64,000 nt of DNA from Stutzerimonas stutzeri KOS6 (GCF_000307775.2 NZ_KK020675.1:24568-88567); one strand, 5' to 3'; positions 25,772-36,078 are shown, counted from the stretch's first letter. Program-made: numbers and translations. The notes: generated by a model from the sequence alone, not told the origin.

Positions 25772-27895
25772 TTACAATTCGAACTCGACCTGCAGCGCTG
25801 CACGTACGCAATGCAACACTTGTTCCGGCACCCGGCCAGCGAACTGTTGCGCCACCGCACTGACCGGCGGCAGCTCGCCTTCGCCATCGAGGAACGCCTC
25901 CTGGATTTCCCCGAGCAGGTCTTCGGGCAGGTCCAGGGCCTGCTCCAGACTCAACTGCTGCAGGCCGATGGCTTCGGCCAGCATGGTGTAGACGTTCTTT
26001 TCGCTGCAGTCGAGCTGGCGGGCGATCTGCGCGGGCGTCATGCCGGCACGCGCGAGGGTGATCAGCTCGTGACGCAGATCGGCCGGCGACCTGACGACCT
26101 GCGCATCGCCCTGCAATACCTCGAGGAAGGCCTGGCCATAGCGCTCCAGCTTGCGCGCCCCGACGCCGCTGATGCGCGCCATGTCGGAAAGCGACGCCGG
26201 CTGACTGCGCAACATTTCCAGCAAGGTGGCATCCGGGAAAATCACGTACGGCGGCACGCTGTGCTCTTCGGCCAGCTTGCGGCGCAGCGTGCGCAGTGCC
26301 TCCCAGGTTTCACGCTCCTCGCCGCGCACCAGTTGGCTGGCCGCGCTGGCGGCCGGTTTCGGCGTCTTGCTCGACAGATCGCGACGCAATTCCAGGCTGA
26401 CATCGCCACGCAGTAGCGGGCGGCAGCTGTCGCTCAGGCGCAACCCGCCGAAGCCCTCCAGATCGACATCGGCCAACCCGCGCGCTACCAGCTGACGGAA
26501 CAGCGACCGCCACTCCCCTTCCGACAACGCCTTGCCAACGCCGAAAACGGAAAGATGCTGATGACCGAGGCCACGCACCTTGTCGTTGTCGCGTCCCAGC
26601 AGGATGTCCACCAGGTGGCCGACGCCATAGCGCTGACCGCTGCGATAGATCGCCGAAAGCGCCTGGCGGGCGGGCTCGGTGGCATCCCAGGTCTGCACGC
26701 CATCGACGCAGTTGTCGCAATGTCCGCAGGGGTTGGCCAGCTCCTCGTCGAAGTAGGCCAGCAGGGCCTGGCGGCGGCAGCGGGTTTCCTCGCACAGGGC
26801 CAGCATGGCATCGAGCTTGTGCTGCTCGACGCGCTTGTGGCGCTCGTCTCCCTCGGAGTTGTTGAGCATCTGCTTGAGAAAGATCACATCCTGCAGGCCG
26901 TAGGCCATCCAGGCGTCCGCAGGTAATCCGTCACGTCCGGCGCGCCCGGTTTCCTGGTAGTAGGCTTCCAGGGACTTGGGCAGATCCAGGTGGGCGACGA
27001 AGCGCACGTTGGGCTTGTCGATGCCCATGCCGAAGGCAATGGTCGCCACCATGATCAGGCCCTCCTCGTTGAGGAAGCGCTTCTGGTGGTAGGCGCGCAG
27101 ATCACTGGGCAAGCCGGCGTGATATGGCAGGGCCGGAAAGCCCTGCTCGGTGAGAAACGCGGCGAGGTCATCGACCTTCTTGCGCGACATGCAGTAGACG
27201 ATGCCGGCATCGCCGCGGCGCTCGGCAAGAAAGCCGAGCAACTGCTTGCGCGGCTGCTCTTTCGGCACGATGCGATAGAAGATGTTCGGCCGGTCGAAAC
27301 TGGAGAGAAAGCGCTCCGCGTTCTCCAGTTGCAGGCGCTGGACGATCTCTTCCCGGGTGCGCTTGTCCGCCGTGGCGGTGAGGGCGATGCGCGGCACGCC
27401 GGGGAACAGCTCGGCAAGCTGCCCCAACTGCATGTACTCGGGACGGAAATCGTGCCCCCACTGGGACACGCAATGCGCCTCGTCGATGGCGAACAAGGCG
27501 ATTTCCAGGCGTTGCAGGAAGGCCAGCATGCGCGGCTGTACCAGTCGCTCCGGCGCGAGATAGAGCATCTTGATCTCGTTGCGCCGGATGCGTTCGGCGA
27601 TGTCGCGCTGCTCATCGGCGCTGAGCGTCGAATTGAGCGCCACGGCTGACACGCCTAGTTCGTCGAGCGTCGCGACCTGATCGTCCATCAAGGCAATCAG
27701 TGGCGATACCACTACGGCCAGTCCCTCGCGCAGCAACGCCGGGACCTGGTAGCAAAGCGATTTGCCGCCACCGGTCGGCATCAGCACCAGTGCATCGCCA
27801 CCGCTGCCGACACGCTCGATGATAGCGCCCTGGTTGCCCCGAAAGGCGTCATAGCCGAATACGTCTTTGAGGATGCGCTGTGCCTGGTCGAGCAT
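25772..27895 (-). CDS. recQ: ATP-dependent DNA helicase RecQ
   Basis: RecQ unwinds DNA 3'-5' in recombination and fork repair. The 707-residue product has, in order, the Q-motif region [10 protein letters not shown], Walker [13 protein letters not shown], the DEAH box [19 protein letters not shown], motif [16 protein letters not shown], a zinc-binding set (CEETRCRRQ and NPCGHCDNC), a winged helix, and an HRDC domain (about 515-595). About 90 more residues follow, including a helix-turn-helix-like segment [20 protein letters not shown]; similar extensions occur in RecQ proteins of many bacteria. The ATG at 27895 has GGAG six bases before it. Confidence 0.95.
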   Translation of the reverse strand: MLDQAQRILKDVFGYDAFRGNQGAIIERVGSGGDALVLMPTGGGKSLCYQVPALLREGLAVVVSPLIALMDDQVATLDELGVSAVALNSTLSADEQRDIAERIRRNEIKMLYLAPERLVQPRMLAFLQRLEIALFAIDEAHCVSQWGHDFRPEYMQLGQLAELFPGVPRIALTATADKRTREEIVQRLQLENAERFLSSFDRPNIFYRIVPKEQPRKQLLGFLAERRGDAGIVYCMSRKKVDDLAAFLTEQGFPALPYHAGLPSDLRAYHQKRFLNEEGLIMVATIAFGMGIDKPNVRFVAHLDLPKSLEAYYQETGRAGRDGLPADAWMAYGLQDVIFLKQMLNNSEGDERHKRVEQHKLDAMLALCEETRCRRQALLAYFDEELANPCGHCDNCVDGVQTWDATEPARQALSAIYRSGQRYGVGHLVDILLGRDNDKVRGLGHQHLSVFGVGKALSEGEWRSLFRQLVARGLADVDLEGFGGLRLSDSCRPLLRGDVSLELRRDLSSKTPKPAASAASQLVRGEERETWEALRTLRRKLAEEHSVPPYVIFPDATLLEMLRSQPASLSDMARISGVGARKLERYGQAFLEVLQGDAQVVRSPADLRHELITLARAGMTPAQIARQLDCSEKNVYTMLAEAIGLQQLSLEQALDLPEDLLGEIQEAFLDGEGELPPVSAVAQQFAGRVPEQVLHCVRAALQVEFEL

Positions 27896-28070
27896 GCCGG
27901 TCTCCGAAACAAGGCGCGCAGTATACGCGAGCGGGATCACGAGTTCAGGAACGCAAGCCGCTAACGGACGAGCCGCCATCCAGCAGCGCGCTCAGCGAAG
28001 GCTTGAGTAGCCTGCGCCCCGCGCCTCGTCTAGAATCCGGATTGTCTTCTCACCCCAAGGTAGTTTCCCG

Positions 28071-28658
28071 ATGTCATTCGCCGAGCAACTCGCCCGCCTG
28101 CAAGTCTTTCTTGATGCCGATGACCTGCACGAGGAAGCACTGGATTACATCGCCGCCCATGGCTACCTGACGGCATTGTGCATCTGCTCCGAGCAGGTGC
28201 CCGAGCGCGAATGGATCGACGCGCTGTTCGCCGAGCCGCCAAAATACGAGGACGATACCGAGCGCGAAGCCATCGAGGCCACGCTGATCCAGCTCAAGGC
28301 CCACATCGCCCGCCAACTGGCCAGCGACGAGGACATGGAGCTGCCTTGCGAACTGGACCTGGGTGAAGAGCCGGACGAGTCCGACCTGCGCGGCTGGTGC
28401 ATTGGATTCATGGAAGGGGTGTTCATGCGCGAGGCGGTCTGGTTCGAGGAAGCCGAAGAGGAAGTCAGCGAGTTGCTGCTGCCGATCATGGTCGGCTCGG
28501 GCCTGTTCGACGAACAGCCGGAGTTCGCCGACATCGCCGACAACCCCGATCTGGTCGACGAAATGGTGAGCCAGATTCCGGAGCTACTGACGGCGCTGTA
28601 CCTGATCTGCCATGCCCCTGAAGAAAAGCCGGCGCTGCTCAAGCCGCGCCGCCACTGA
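28071..28658 (+). CDS. UPF0149 (YecA/YgfB-like) protein
   Basis: A 195-residue acidic, all-helical protein of the UPF0149 family. Pseudomonas YgfB was reported to affect beta-lactam resistance by interfering with AlpA; this protein is closer in layout to the YecA branch, so a specific role is not claimed. Family segments are DLRGWCIGFMEGVFMREAVW (about 104-123) and the second conserved helix LLLPIMVGSGLFDE. The SEC-C zinc tail of long YecA proteins is absent. A TAGAAT at 28031 could be its -10 element. Start 28071 has AAGG upstream. Confidence 0.85.
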   Translation: MSFAEQLARLQVFLDADDLHEEALDYIAAHGYLTALCICSEQVPEREWIDALFAEPPKYEDDTEREAIEATLIQLKAHIARQLASDEDMELPCELDLGEEPDESDLRGWCIGFMEGVFMREAVWFEEAEEEVSELLLPIMVGSGLFDEQPEFADIADNPDLVDEMVSQIPELLTALYLICHAPEEKPALLKPRRH

Positions 28659-28667
28659 CGGGGCGCC

Positions 28668-28689
28668 CCGACCGGGTTGCGGGTCGGGC
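28668..28689 (+). terminator. Hairpin downstream of the UPF0149 gene
   Basis: CCCGACC (28668-28674) pairs with GGTCGGG (28683-28689) around an 8-base loop, 10 bases after the stop codon. There is no T tract, so it may be a Rho-assisted terminator or an mRNA 3'-end hairpin. Confidence 0.45.
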
Positions 28690-28903
28690 TTCAGCCCATC
28701 CGCGCCATGCCGGGCACTGTACTGAAACGCTGATCACGCCGCGTCTACCGTCAGATCTGTTTCGGCAGGCGCCTGGAGGGGGCCTGCTCAAGATGTCTGC
28801 GCACTCAAGTTTCCGGCTCCTGCGCATCGCCACCCAGCTGGACAACAGTCGGCATTGCCATGCACCTGATGGCCAGCCGGCAAGCGAAATCGGGTAGCCC
28901 CCT

Positions 28904-29323
28904 GTGTCCCATCGCGATATTCGGCAGCATCGCAACCCGCTGGTCCGTTCGCTCCTGCTGGCGATTGGCTGGCTCGCCGTAGCGCTGGGCGTCGTCGGCA
29001 TCTTCCTGCCCGTCCTGCCCACCACGCCATTCCTGCTGCTGGCGGCAGCCTGCTTCGTGCGCAGCTCACGGCGATTCTACGACTGGCTGGTAGGCCATCC
29101 GCGCCTTGGGCCGTGGTTCCGCGACTATCTGGAAGGCAACGGCATCCCACTCAAGGGCAAGGTTTACGCCATCGCCACCATGTGGATCAGCATTGGCATA
29201 TCCTGCTGGCTGGTTCCGCTGATCTGGGCCCGCATCGGCATGTTGCTGAGCGCGACGCTCGTGACCCTGTACATTCTCAGGCAGAAGACATTGCCGGCCC
29301 GCCACGAGACTGGCATCAGGTAA
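28904..29323 (+). CDS. DUF454 (YbaN-like) inner-membrane protein
   Basis: A 139-residue membrane protein of the DUF454/YbaN family, function unknown. The family core is LGWLAVALGVVGIFLPVLPTTP-like (about 21-42; LPVLPTTPFLLLAAACF is diagnostic), followed by SSRRFYDWLVGHPRLGPWFRDY and a second hydrophobic pair (about 85-125). The start is uncertain: the GTG at 28904 begins an appropriate N-terminus, but no good ribosome-binding site precedes it. The 245 bases upstream hold no convincing gene. Confidence 0.82.
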   Translation: MSHRDIRQHRNPLVRSLLLAIGWLAVALGVVGIFLPVLPTTPFLLLAAACFVRSSRRFYDWLVGHPRLGPWFRDYLEGNGIPLKGKVYAIATMWISIGISCWLVPLIWARIGMLLSATLVTLYILRQKTLPARHETGIR

Positions 29324-29365
29324 AGCGCATTCGCGCCGCTGCTGCTGCTTCGCTGGGACGCTCCC

Positions 29366-29950
29366 CTACGCTTCGGCGTGATTGCGTCGATATACCTCCT
29401 GCCCCATCGCATCGATCTGCCCTTCGATCAGCGCGTCGAACGGGCGGAGCAGAGCATCGAATCGCCTGGGGCTTTCCAGAATGTCGAGAGCAGCGACGAT
29501 CGCCTCGATGGTCGACAAGGCACCCGGCATCGGCGCCTTGCGCAAGCGATAGCGGGACGTCAGCCCTGCCGGCAGGGCAACCCTCGGCAACGCGGCCAGC
29601 CATGGATTGACGTGCAGGATCTTGCGCGCCTTTCGCCAGGTGCCGTCCGGCACGATCAGGCGCACGGGCTGGGCGGTGCCGACCAGGTTACCGAGCGGCA
29701 CGGCATCTTCGCCCGGAAACAGCAGATAGCTCGGCCGGGTGCCGTCGGCATCGTCCTCGAAGCATTCACCAACCCGCAGCTCTGCGTTGCGCAGCCCCAA
29801 TGCCGCAAGGCGCGCCGTGTTCAGCGCGTGGCTCGCTTCGCTGGAATGCTGAAGGATGAGTATCTGGGTACGGTTATCCAGCGCCGGTATCAGTGTGCAC
29901 AGGCACAGGGACGACGGGCGCAGGCAGCGCGGGCATCTTGGACGGGACAT
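29366..29950 (-). CDS. tapT: tRNA-uridine aminocarboxypropyltransferase (DTW domain)
   Basis: A 194-residue DTW-domain protein. E. coli TapT transfers the 3-amino-3-carboxypropyl group of SAM to U47 of tRNA, giving acp3U. Visible signatures are the N-terminal zinc-type cluster CPRCLRPSSLCLC (6-18), ILQHSSEASHALNTAR, and the DxTW motif as DGTWRKARK (about 106-114), then LSTIEAIVAAL. Length and order match the family. It is convergent with the DUF454 gene and divergent from the GST gene. Confidence 0.9.
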   Translation of the reverse strand: MSRPRCPRCLRPSSLCLCTLIPALDNRTQILILQHSSEASHALNTARLAALGLRNAELRVGECFEDDADGTRPSYLLFPGEDAVPLGNLVGTAQPVRLIVPDGTWRKARKILHVNPWLAALPRVALPAGLTSRYRLRKAPMPGALSTIEAIVAALDILESPRRFDALLRPFDALIEGQIDAMGQEVYRRNHAEA

Positions 29951-30037
29951 GTTTCACCTCGGCGGCGCAGTCTGCCATATCGGACAGTCATCTGCCGACC
30001 GGCTATGCTTGCGCCATCCCCTTCATCAGGAGCCGGC

Positions 30038-30709
30038 ATGATCACCGTCCATCACTTGAACCACTCCCGCTCGCATCGCGTACTGTGGCTGCTGGAGGAA
30101 CTGGAGCTGCCTTACGAGCTGAAGCGCTATGCGCGCGACCCGAAGACAATGCTCGCACCGGCCGAGCTGAAAGCCGTCCACCCATTGGGAAAGTCACCGG
30201 TGATCACCGATGACGAGCTGACGCTGGCCGAGTCTGCCGCCATCCTTGAATACTTGCTGGAACGCTATGGAAACGGACGACTGGCGCCGGAGAGCGGCAC
30301 CCCGGAATTCCGTCGCATGCGCTACTGGATGCACTACGCCGAGGGCTCGGCGATGCCGCCGCTATTGCTGAAGCTGGTATTCGACCGAGTCGCGAACGGC
30401 CCGATGCCCTTCCTCGTCCGGCCGGTGGCGCGAGCCATCGCCAAGGGCGCCCAGCGGGCATTCATCGGCCCGCAACTGAAGACGCATCTCGACTACATGG
30501 AAGCGGAACTGGAGAAATCCACCTGGTTTGCCGGGGACACGTTCAGCGTGGCCGATATCCAGATGAGCTTTCCAATCGAAGCCGCGCACGCCAGAGCCGG
30601 CCTGGATGAAAGTCGCCCACGCCTGATGGAGTACCTGCATCGCATACGACAGCGACCCGCCTACCAGCGTGCGGTGGAACGCGGAGGCCCCGCCTTGCCG
30701 ACTGCATGA
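30038..30709 (+). CDS. Glutathione S-transferase
   Basis: A 223-residue GST. The N-terminal thioredoxin fold has SHRVLWLLEELELPYEL (about 12-28), HPLGKSPVITDD with the cis-Pro of the GSH site, and AESAAILEYLLERYG (SNAIL-type motif). The C-terminal helical domain contains FAGDTFSVADIQMSFP, the conserved N-capping box. The substrate is unknown. The ATG at 30038 has AGGAG six bases before it. The stop codon lies in the loop of a 10-bp hairpin. Confidence 0.92.
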   Translation: MITVHHLNHSRSHRVLWLLEELELPYELKRYARDPKTMLAPAELKAVHPLGKSPVITDDELTLAESAAILEYLLERYGNGRLAPESGTPEFRRMRYWMHYAEGSAMPPLLLKLVFDRVANGPMPFLVRPVARAIAKGAQRAFIGPQLKTHLDYMEAELEKSTWFAGDTFSVADIQMSFPIEAAHARAGLDESRPRLMEYLHRIRQRPAYQRAVERGGPALPTA

Positions 30710-30720
30710 TTGCAGTCGGC
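30697..30720. terminator. 10-bp hairpin covering the GST stop codon
   Basis: GCCGACTGCA and TGCAGTCGGC form a perfect stem around TGAT, which includes the GST TGA stop codon. The small minus-strand gene ends five bases away, so the hairpin separates two convergent genes. No T tract is present on either side. Confidence 0.55.
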
Positions 30721-30724
30721 GAAC

Positions 30725-30850
30725 TCAGCGGGACGGGCGTCGGTCCTGCTCGCGGCGGGCGCGGACGGGAATGGGTTGCAGACGGGGCGGCTCGATCAGA
30801 CCGAGAGCAACCGCCAATTTCCAGAACACTTCATTGAGCCTTGCTTTCAT
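30725..30850 (-). CDS. Small 41-residue protein
   Basis: A short gene with a strong ribosome-binding site (AGGAGGG about 8 bases before the ATG at 30850). The product starts MKARLNEVFWKLAVALGLIE, continues PPRLQPIPVRARREQDRRPS and ends in R. The N-terminal half could form an amphipathic helix; the rest is Pro/Arg-rich and basic. I do not know its function. The strong RBS, patterned sequence and an end placed against the GST terminator argue that it is translated. It lies 215 bases downstream of aceK on the same strand, behind two hairpins, so it may have its own promoter. Confidence 0.6.
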   Translation of the reverse strand: MKARLNEVFWKLAVALGLIEPPRLQPIPVRARREQDRRPSR

Positions 30851-30926
30851 GGTCACACCCTCCTGCTAGATAACGGGCTACATCGGAGCCATGCGGGCTT
30901 CGTCATCAGCATAATCGAAGATCGAC

Positions 30927-30963
30927 CCAGGCGCTCGTGTGCTTTGCAAGCACAAGCGCCTGG
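30927..30963. terminator. Long near-perfect hairpin downstream of aceK
   Basis: CCAGGCGCT-CG-TGTGCTT, loop TGC, AAGCACA-AGCGCCTGG. The 16 base pairs are interrupted only by a two-base bulge. It lies 102 bases beyond the aceK stop on the minus strand and 77 bases before the small gene. There is no clean T tract, so it may be an aceK 3' end, an mRNA stabiliser or a processing site. Confidence 0.55.
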
Positions 30964-31035
30964 ACTGCCAGCGCATTGTTACCGCGCTTTACAACTGCGA
31001 CCGGGTCCGGAGGCAGGCGTTCAACGAACGGCGTC

Positions 31036-31051
31036 GGCGACCCGGGTCGCC
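31036..31051. terminator. GC-rich palindrome just after aceK
   Basis: GGCGACCCGGGTCGCC is a perfect 16-base palindrome 14 bases after the aceK stop codon (minus strand). Flanking bases extend the pairing partly. It could halt or mark the end of the aceK transcript. Confidence 0.45.
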
Positions 31052-31064
31052 GGCGTTGCCAGGC

Positions 31065-32786
31065 TTAGTTGCGTTCAGCCTTGCGCCGGTAAGGGAACAC
31101 GTCGATCACCTTGCCGCCGCGAATCGCGTCCTGCAGCCCTTTCCAGTAGTCCGCGTCGTACAGTTCGCCATGCAGACTGGCAAAGAGCCGACGTTGCGCA
31201 TGGTCGGCGAACAGAAAGCGCGGGAACTCTTCGGGAAACACATCATTCGGCCCCACCGAATACCAGGGCTCGGAGGCCATTTCGTCTTCGGGGTAGCGCG
31301 GCGGCGGAATATGGCGGAAGTTCACCTCGGTGAGAAAGCTGATTTCGTCGTAGTCGTAGAACACCACCCGGCCATGGCGCGTGACGCCAAAATTCTTCAG
31401 CAGCATGTCGCCGGGAAAGATATTGGCCGCCGCCAGTTGCTTGATCGCCAGACCATAGTCTTCCAGCACCTCGCGCACCTGCTGCTCGCTGGCGTGCTCC
31501 AGGTAAAGGTTCAGCGGCGTCATCCGCCGCTCGGTCCAGCAGTGGCGCACCAGCACGGTGTCACCCTGCACCTCGACCGTCGAAGGCGCAACCTCCAGCA
31601 GCTCGGCCAGACAGTCCGGGTCGAACTTGGCCGTGGGGAAACGGAAATCGGCGAACTCCTGCGTATCGGCCATGCGCCCTACCCGATCGACGCTTTTCAC
31701 CAGCCGGTACTTTTCGATCACCGTGGCGCGGTTGACGCTCTTGATCGGTGAGAAGCGATCCTTGATCAGCTTGAAGACGGTGTTGAAGCCCGGCAGGGTG
31801 AACACCGTCATCACCATGCCGCGCACCCCGGGCGCCATGACAAAGCGGTCATCGGTGTTCGCCAGGTGATCGATCAGCGCCCGGTAGAACTCCGACTTGC
31901 CGTGCTTGTAGAAGCCGATCGAGGTATAGAGCTCGGCGATGTGCTTGCCAGGCAGGATGCGCCGGAGAAAGCCGACGAACTCCGCGGGTATCGGTACCTC
32001 GACCATGAAGTAGGAACGGGTGAAGGAGAAGATGATCGACACCTCCGCCTCGTCGGTGATCAGTGCGTCGGCAGCGATGCCTTCACCTTCGCGATGCAGC
32101 AGCGGGATAACCAGCGGCCACTGCTCGTCGCGTGTGAAGATTCGTCCCAGCAGATAGGCACCCTTGTTGCGATAGAGCACCGAGACGAATACTTCGACCG
32201 TCAGTTCAGGGTCCTTGCATACCCAGTCGGGTAGCGTTTCCTGCAATTGCATCTGCAGTCGCTGCAGGTCGCCCGAGACGTCGCGGTAGGGTACGGCGAA
32301 GGCGTAATCGAGCAGAACCTGCCGCAGCATACCGGCCAGGTCACCGTTGGGCCGGTAGGTGCGCGTCTGCGCCATACGCTCATGAGCGCGCACCGCCGGC
32401 CGAGTGGTATGGATGAACATGGTCTCGTCACTGATGCAGTCATGGCTGAACAGACCGCAGAAGATCGAGTTGTACCAGGTTTCCGAGAGCTCATCGTCGA
32501 AGCGCGGGTTGATCAGGTCGATGTAGGCACCTTTGATTTGTGGCCAGGCGTCCACCTGCAGCAGGTCGTCGTGCTCGAACAGCGCCAGCAGCTTGCGCCG
32601 CGTCTCGGCGACCTTTTCCTCATAGAGATTGATCCGCGCCGCCGAGGCGCGCTGTGCCTCCTGCCAATGCGCCTGCTCGAAGCGCGCCCGAGCCCCCTCG
32701 GTTATCAGGCGGAACTGCTCACGATAGTCGTCGAATCCGAGCAGTATCTGCCGGGCTATTTCAGCGGCCAGTCCGTGCTGCATCAT
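31065..32786 (-). CDS. aceK: Isocitrate dehydrogenase kinase/phosphatase
   Basis: AceK phosphorylates and inactivates isocitrate dehydrogenase, diverting carbon to the glyoxylate shunt during growth on acetate, and also reverses this. The 573-residue length is normal. Recognisable segments are [20 protein letters not shown] and IFCGLFSHD (N-terminal regulatory domain), then the kinase domain with [32 protein letters not shown], and the catalytic and metal loop [20 protein letters not shown]. Two adjacent ATGs (32786 and 32783) could start it; the Shine-Dalgarno is weak. It is not next to aceA or aceB, unlike the E. coli operon. Confidence 0.96.
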   Translation of the reverse strand: MMQHGLAAEIARQILLGFDDYREQFRLITEGARARFEQAHWQEAQRASAARINLYEEKVAETRRKLLALFEHDDLLQVDAWPQIKGAYIDLINPRFDDELSETWYNSIFCGLFSHDCISDETMFIHTTRPAVRAHERMAQTRTYRPNGDLAGMLRQVLLDYAFAVPYRDVSGDLQRLQMQLQETLPDWVCKDPELTVEVFVSVLYRNKGAYLLGRIFTRDEQWPLVIPLLHREGEGIAADALITDEAEVSIIFSFTRSYFMVEVPIPAEFVGFLRRILPGKHIAELYTSIGFYKHGKSEFYRALIDHLANTDDRFVMAPGVRGMVMTVFTLPGFNTVFKLIKDRFSPIKSVNRATVIEKYRLVKSVDRVGRMADTQEFADFRFPTAKFDPDCLAELLEVAPSTVEVQGDTVLVRHCWTERRMTPLNLYLEHASEQQVREVLEDYGLAIKQLAAANIFPGDMLLKNFGVTRHGRVVFYDYDEISFLTEVNFRHIPPPRYPEDEMASEPWYSVGPNDVFPEEFPRFLFADHAQRRLFASLHGELYDADYWKGLQDAIRGGKVIDVFPYRRKAERN

Positions 32787-32909
32787 GATGCGCTCACTAC
32801 AAGACGGGAGTCCGCCGAGCTTAGCAGCCTGGCGTTTGAAAGTCGGTTTCGGATTGCCAGTTGGCAGATGGACGAAAACACTTGCAGCTCCTGAGTCGGA
32901 ATCCACTCC

Positions 32910-33824
32910 ATGCGCCCGCTCGATACGCTTCGCCTGCTTGCCCTCGCCGCCATCTGGGGCGCCAGTTTTCTCTTCCTGCGCGTCATCGCACCGGTGCTCG
33001 GTACTTTTCCCACGGCATTCTTTCGCGTGCTACTGGCGACGGCCGGACTGCTGGTCATTCTGCTGCTGATGCGAACCCGCTGGGAGTTTCAGGGCAAGCT
33101 CGGCCTGTGCATGGTGCTCGGCATGATCAATTCAGGCGTACCCTTCGCACTCTATTCGGTGGCCGCACAACTGGTGCCGGCAGGCTATTCGGCCATCTTC
33201 AACGCCACGACTCCGATGATGGGCGTACTGATCGGCGCCCTGTTCTTCGCGGAGGAGCTGACGCTGACCAAGTTGATCGGCGTCTTCAGCGGGCTCGGCG
33301 GTGTGGCGCTGCTGATGCGCATAGGCCCGGTGCCGGTCGATACGGACCTGCTGCTCGGTGCACTGGCGTGCCTGGGCGCCACCGCCTGTTATGGCTTCGG
33401 CGGCTTTCTGACTCGTCGCTGGATCGGCCGGGACAGCGGCCTGGACAGCAAGATGGTGGCATTCGGCAGCCAGGTCGGTGCAACGCTGTGCCTGCTGCCA
33501 TTGTTCGGGCTGTCGCTACTGAATGCAGCGCCGGCGAGCTGGGGCGATGCCACCGTCTGGCTGAGCCTGCTTGGGCTGGGACTGGTCTGTACGGCCTTCG
33601 CCTACATCCTGTACTTCCGGCTGCTGGCGGATATCGGCCCGGTCAAGACCCTGACGGTAACGTTCCTGATCCCGCCATTCGGTGTGCTGTGGGGTGTACT
33701 GTTGCTCGGCGAGCCGTGGTCCTGGGCCTACGTCCAGGGCGGAGCGCTGATCGCCCTGGCACTGTGGCTGATACTGAGGCAGACGCCTGCCGCCCAGCCA
33801 CAGTCCGAGCTGCGACGCAGCTGA
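32910..33824 (+). CDS. DMT-superfamily permease (EamA domains)
   Basis: A 304-residue transporter with ten hydrophobic helices in two EamA repeats. It starts [22 protein letters not shown], a typical first helix. The repeats end at [20 protein letters not shown] and [22 protein letters not shown], the characteristic Pro-rich fourth helices. It is divergent from aceK and convergent with cysK. The substrate is unknown; it differs clearly in sequence from the permease at 21,575. Confidence 0.88.
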   Translation: MRPLDTLRLLALAAIWGASFLFLRVIAPVLGTFPTAFFRVLLATAGLLVILLLMRTRWEFQGKLGLCMVLGMINSGVPFALYSVAAQLVPAGYSAIFNATTPMMGVLIGALFFAEELTLTKLIGVFSGLGGVALLMRIGPVPVDTDLLLGALACLGATACYGFGGFLTRRWIGRDSGLDSKMVAFGSQVGATLCLLPLFGLSLLNAAPASWGDATVWLSLLGLGLVCTAFAYILYFRLLADIGPVKTLTVTFLIPPFGVLWGVLLLGEPWSWAYVQGGALIALALWLILRQTPAAQPQSELRRS

Positions 33825-33834
33825 CCTGCGTCGC
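33812..33834. terminator. Convergent terminator hairpin between permease and cysK
   Basis: GCGACGCAG / CTGCGTCGC forms a perfect 9-bp stem with loop CTGAC, spanning the permease stop codon. A competing stem AGCTGCG-A-CGCAGCT overlaps it. It separates the permease and cysK ends, which are 24 bases apart. Confidence 0.5.
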
Positions 33835-33848
33835 GCGTCGACGCCGCG

Positions 33849-34823
33849 TTATTGCACCAGTTCCTGGTCGCTGAACATGTCGGTGAACAGCATGCTGGAC
33901 AGGTAACGCTCGCCGGAGTCAGGCAGGATCACCACGATGTTCTTGCCCTGCATTTCAGGCCGTTCCGCCAGGCGAACTGCGGCTGCCATCGCCGCTCCGC
34001 AGGAGATGCCGCAAAGGATGCCCTCTTCACGCATCAGTCGCAGCGCCATCTGCTTGGCTTCCTCGTCGTCGACCAGCTCGACACGATCGACCATGGACAG
34101 ATCGAGATTCTTCGGCACGAAGCCGGCACCGATCCCCTGGATCTTGTGCGGACTGGGCTTAACCTCGTCACCCGCCAAGGTCTGGCTGATGACCGGCGAG
34201 CTGGTCGGCTCCACGGCAACGCTGAGGATCTGCTTACCCTTGGTGTTCTTGATATAGCGCGAAACCCCTGTGATGGTGCCGCCGGTGCCGACACCGGCCA
34301 CCAACACGTCGATGCTGCCATCGGTATCGTTCCAGATTTCCGGACCCGTGGTCTTTTCATGAATCGCCGGATTGGACGGGTTCTCGAACTGCTGCGGCAT
34401 GTAGTACTGCTCTGGGTTCGAGGCAGCGATTTCAGCAGCCTTCTCGATTGCCCCCTTCATGCCCTTGGCCGGCTCGGTGAGCACCAGTTCGGCACCGAGC
34501 GCCTTGAGCACCTTGCGCCGTTCGAGACTCATCGAGGCCGGCATGGTGAGCATCAGCTTGTAGCCGCGCGCGGCCGCGACGAACGCCAGGCCGATGCCAG
34601 TATTGCCGGAAGTGGGCTCCACCAGCGTCATGCCGGGCTTGATCCGGCCGCTGTCTTCGGCGTCCCAGATCATCCCTGCACCGATCCGGCATTTCACCGA
34701 ATAGGCCGGATTACGTCCTTCGATCTTGGCCATGATGCTGACGCCCTTGGGGCCGAGGCGATTGATCATGACCAGCGGGGTGTTGCCGATGGAGCGTGCG
34801 TTGTCTGCGTAGATGCGACTCAT
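33849..34823 (-). CDS. cysK: Cysteine synthase A
   Basis: O-acetylserine sulfhydrylase, a PLP enzyme that makes cysteine from O-acetylserine and sulfide. The 324-residue length is typical. The PLP lysine is in [10 protein letters not shown] (Lys44), followed by the substrate loop [13 protein letters not shown] (TSGNTG), the phosphate-binding [10 protein letters not shown], and the C-terminal [11 protein letters not shown]. The protein ends in a polar tail. The ATG at 34823 is the only sensible start. It is monocistronic by position, divergent from the DUF748 gene. Confidence 0.96.
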   Translation of the reverse strand: MSRIYADNARSIGNTPLVMINRLGPKGVSIMAKIEGRNPAYSVKCRIGAGMIWDAEDSGRIKPGMTLVEPTSGNTGIGLAFVAAARGYKLMLTMPASMSLERRKVLKALGAELVLTEPAKGMKGAIEKAAEIAASNPEQYYMPQQFENPSNPAIHEKTTGPEIWNDTDGSIDVLVAGVGTGGTITGVSRYIKNTKGKQILSVAVEPTSSPVISQTLAGDEVKPSPHKIQGIGAGFVPKNLDLSMVDRVELVDDEEAKQMALRLMREEGILCGISCGAAMAAAVRLAERPEMQGKNIVVILPDSGERYLSSMLFTDMFSDQELVQ

Positions 34824-34947
34824 GGGAATGCCCTGTCCAAGGTGTACCAGACCACTGAGCCTATGCTCTGTCCGAGCGACAGTCCAGCCGAACTCACAGC
34901 CGCCAGCGGCGGTCCATCGTTAATAACCAGCCCCCTCCCGGACCGCC

Positions 34948-36018
34948 ATGACACGCCGCCTGCTGCCCCTGTGGATACTGCTAACGCTCGGCCTGCTGCT
35001 GATCCTGCTGCATTTCGCCCTGCCGTATCTGGTGCGCAACTACCTGAACGACAAGATGGCCGACATGGGCGACTACCGCGGTCATGTCGAAGACGTCGAC
35101 CTGGCCTGGTGGCGCGGTGCCTACCGCATCGAAGGCCTGCTGATCGAGAAGAAGGACCGGCAGGTACAGGCTCCGTTGCTGACGGCGCCGGGAATCGATA
35201 TCGCGATCAGCTGGAATGGCATCCTTCGGCACGGTGCGATTGTCGGTGAAGTGGTCTTCGAGCAACCCCATCTGAATTTCGTCGATGGCGGGGACAGCGG
35301 CGAATCGCAGAGTGGCGGAGGCGTTGACTGGCGCGACCAGCTCAATGCGCTGGTACCGATCACCCTGAATGAGATCCGGGTAGTGGACGGACAACTCTCG
35401 TTCCGCAATTTCTCTTCCGATCCCCAGGTGCACGTCTATGCCAGCGATATCCAGGCCAGCCTGTACAACCTGACCAACACCGACGATGTCGATGGCAGCC
35501 GTACCGCATCGTTCGAGGGCACCGGCAAGCTGTTCGACCAGTCGCCGATCGATGCCACCGCCCGCTTCGATCCATTCACCGATTGGGAGGATTTCCAGGT
35601 CAATCTGCGCGTCACCGACGTGCCGCTCAAACAGCTGAACGACCTCAGCCGGGCCTACGCCAACTTCGATTTTGCCGGCGGCACCGGCGATCTGGTCATC
35701 GAGGTCCAGGCCGATGACAGCCAGCTGAACGGTTACATAAAGCCGCTGTTGCGCAACGTCGATATCTTCGACTACGAACAGGACATCAAGGACGACGACA
35801 AGGGCTTCTTCCGCGGCCTCTGGGAGGCGCTCGTCGGCGGCGGCCAGGAAGTCCTGCAGAATCAGCGCAAGGACCAGTTCGCCACTCGCGTCGAGCTGTC
35901 AGGCACCACCCGCGAAACGGATGTCAGCCCGTTCCAGGCCTTCATTGCGATACTGCGCAACGGCTTCGTCGAAGCATTCACGGCCCGCTTCGAAGCCGCC
36001 CAGCAGGAAGACGGCTGA
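34948..36018 (+). CDS. DUF748 / AsmA-like membrane-anchored protein
   Basis: A 356-residue protein with an N-terminal signal-anchor (about 7-30, LWILLTLGLLLILLHFALPY) and a periplasmic domain of beta-rich repeats of the DUF748/AsmA type (VDLAWWRGAYRIEGLLIEKK, WNGILRHGAIVGEVVFEQPHLNF). AsmA-like proteins are linked to lipid transport to the outer membrane; for DUF748 members this is inference. It is only a third the length of the giant family members. The 145-base gap after it holds a promoter for the MoxR operon. Confidence 0.8.
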   Translation: MTRRLLPLWILLTLGLLLILLHFALPYLVRNYLNDKMADMGDYRGHVEDVDLAWWRGAYRIEGLLIEKKDRQVQAPLLTAPGIDIAISWNGILRHGAIVGEVVFEQPHLNFVDGGDSGESQSGGGVDWRDQLNALVPITLNEIRVVDGQLSFRNFSSDPQVHVYASDIQASLYNLTNTDDVDGSRTASFEGTGKLFDQSPIDATARFDPFTDWEDFQVNLRVTDVPLKQLNDLSRAYANFDFAGGTGDLVIEVQADDSQLNGYIKPLLRNVDIFDYEQDIKDDDKGFFRGLWEALVGGGQEVLQNQRKDQFATRVELSGTTRETDVSPFQAFIAILRNGFVEAFTARFEAAQQEDG

Positions 36019-36078
36019 TCGCTCCCTGTCACCAGAAACCAGGGCACAGCCATTCAGTGACTGAATGATGCATTCGCG

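Noticed and set aside
28793..28897. 34-codon reading frame before the DUF454 gene
   Set aside because: A GAGGGGG sequence precedes the ATG, but the product MSAHSSFRLLRIATQLDNSR... has no recognisable features. Evidence was too thin compared with the small gene at 30,725.
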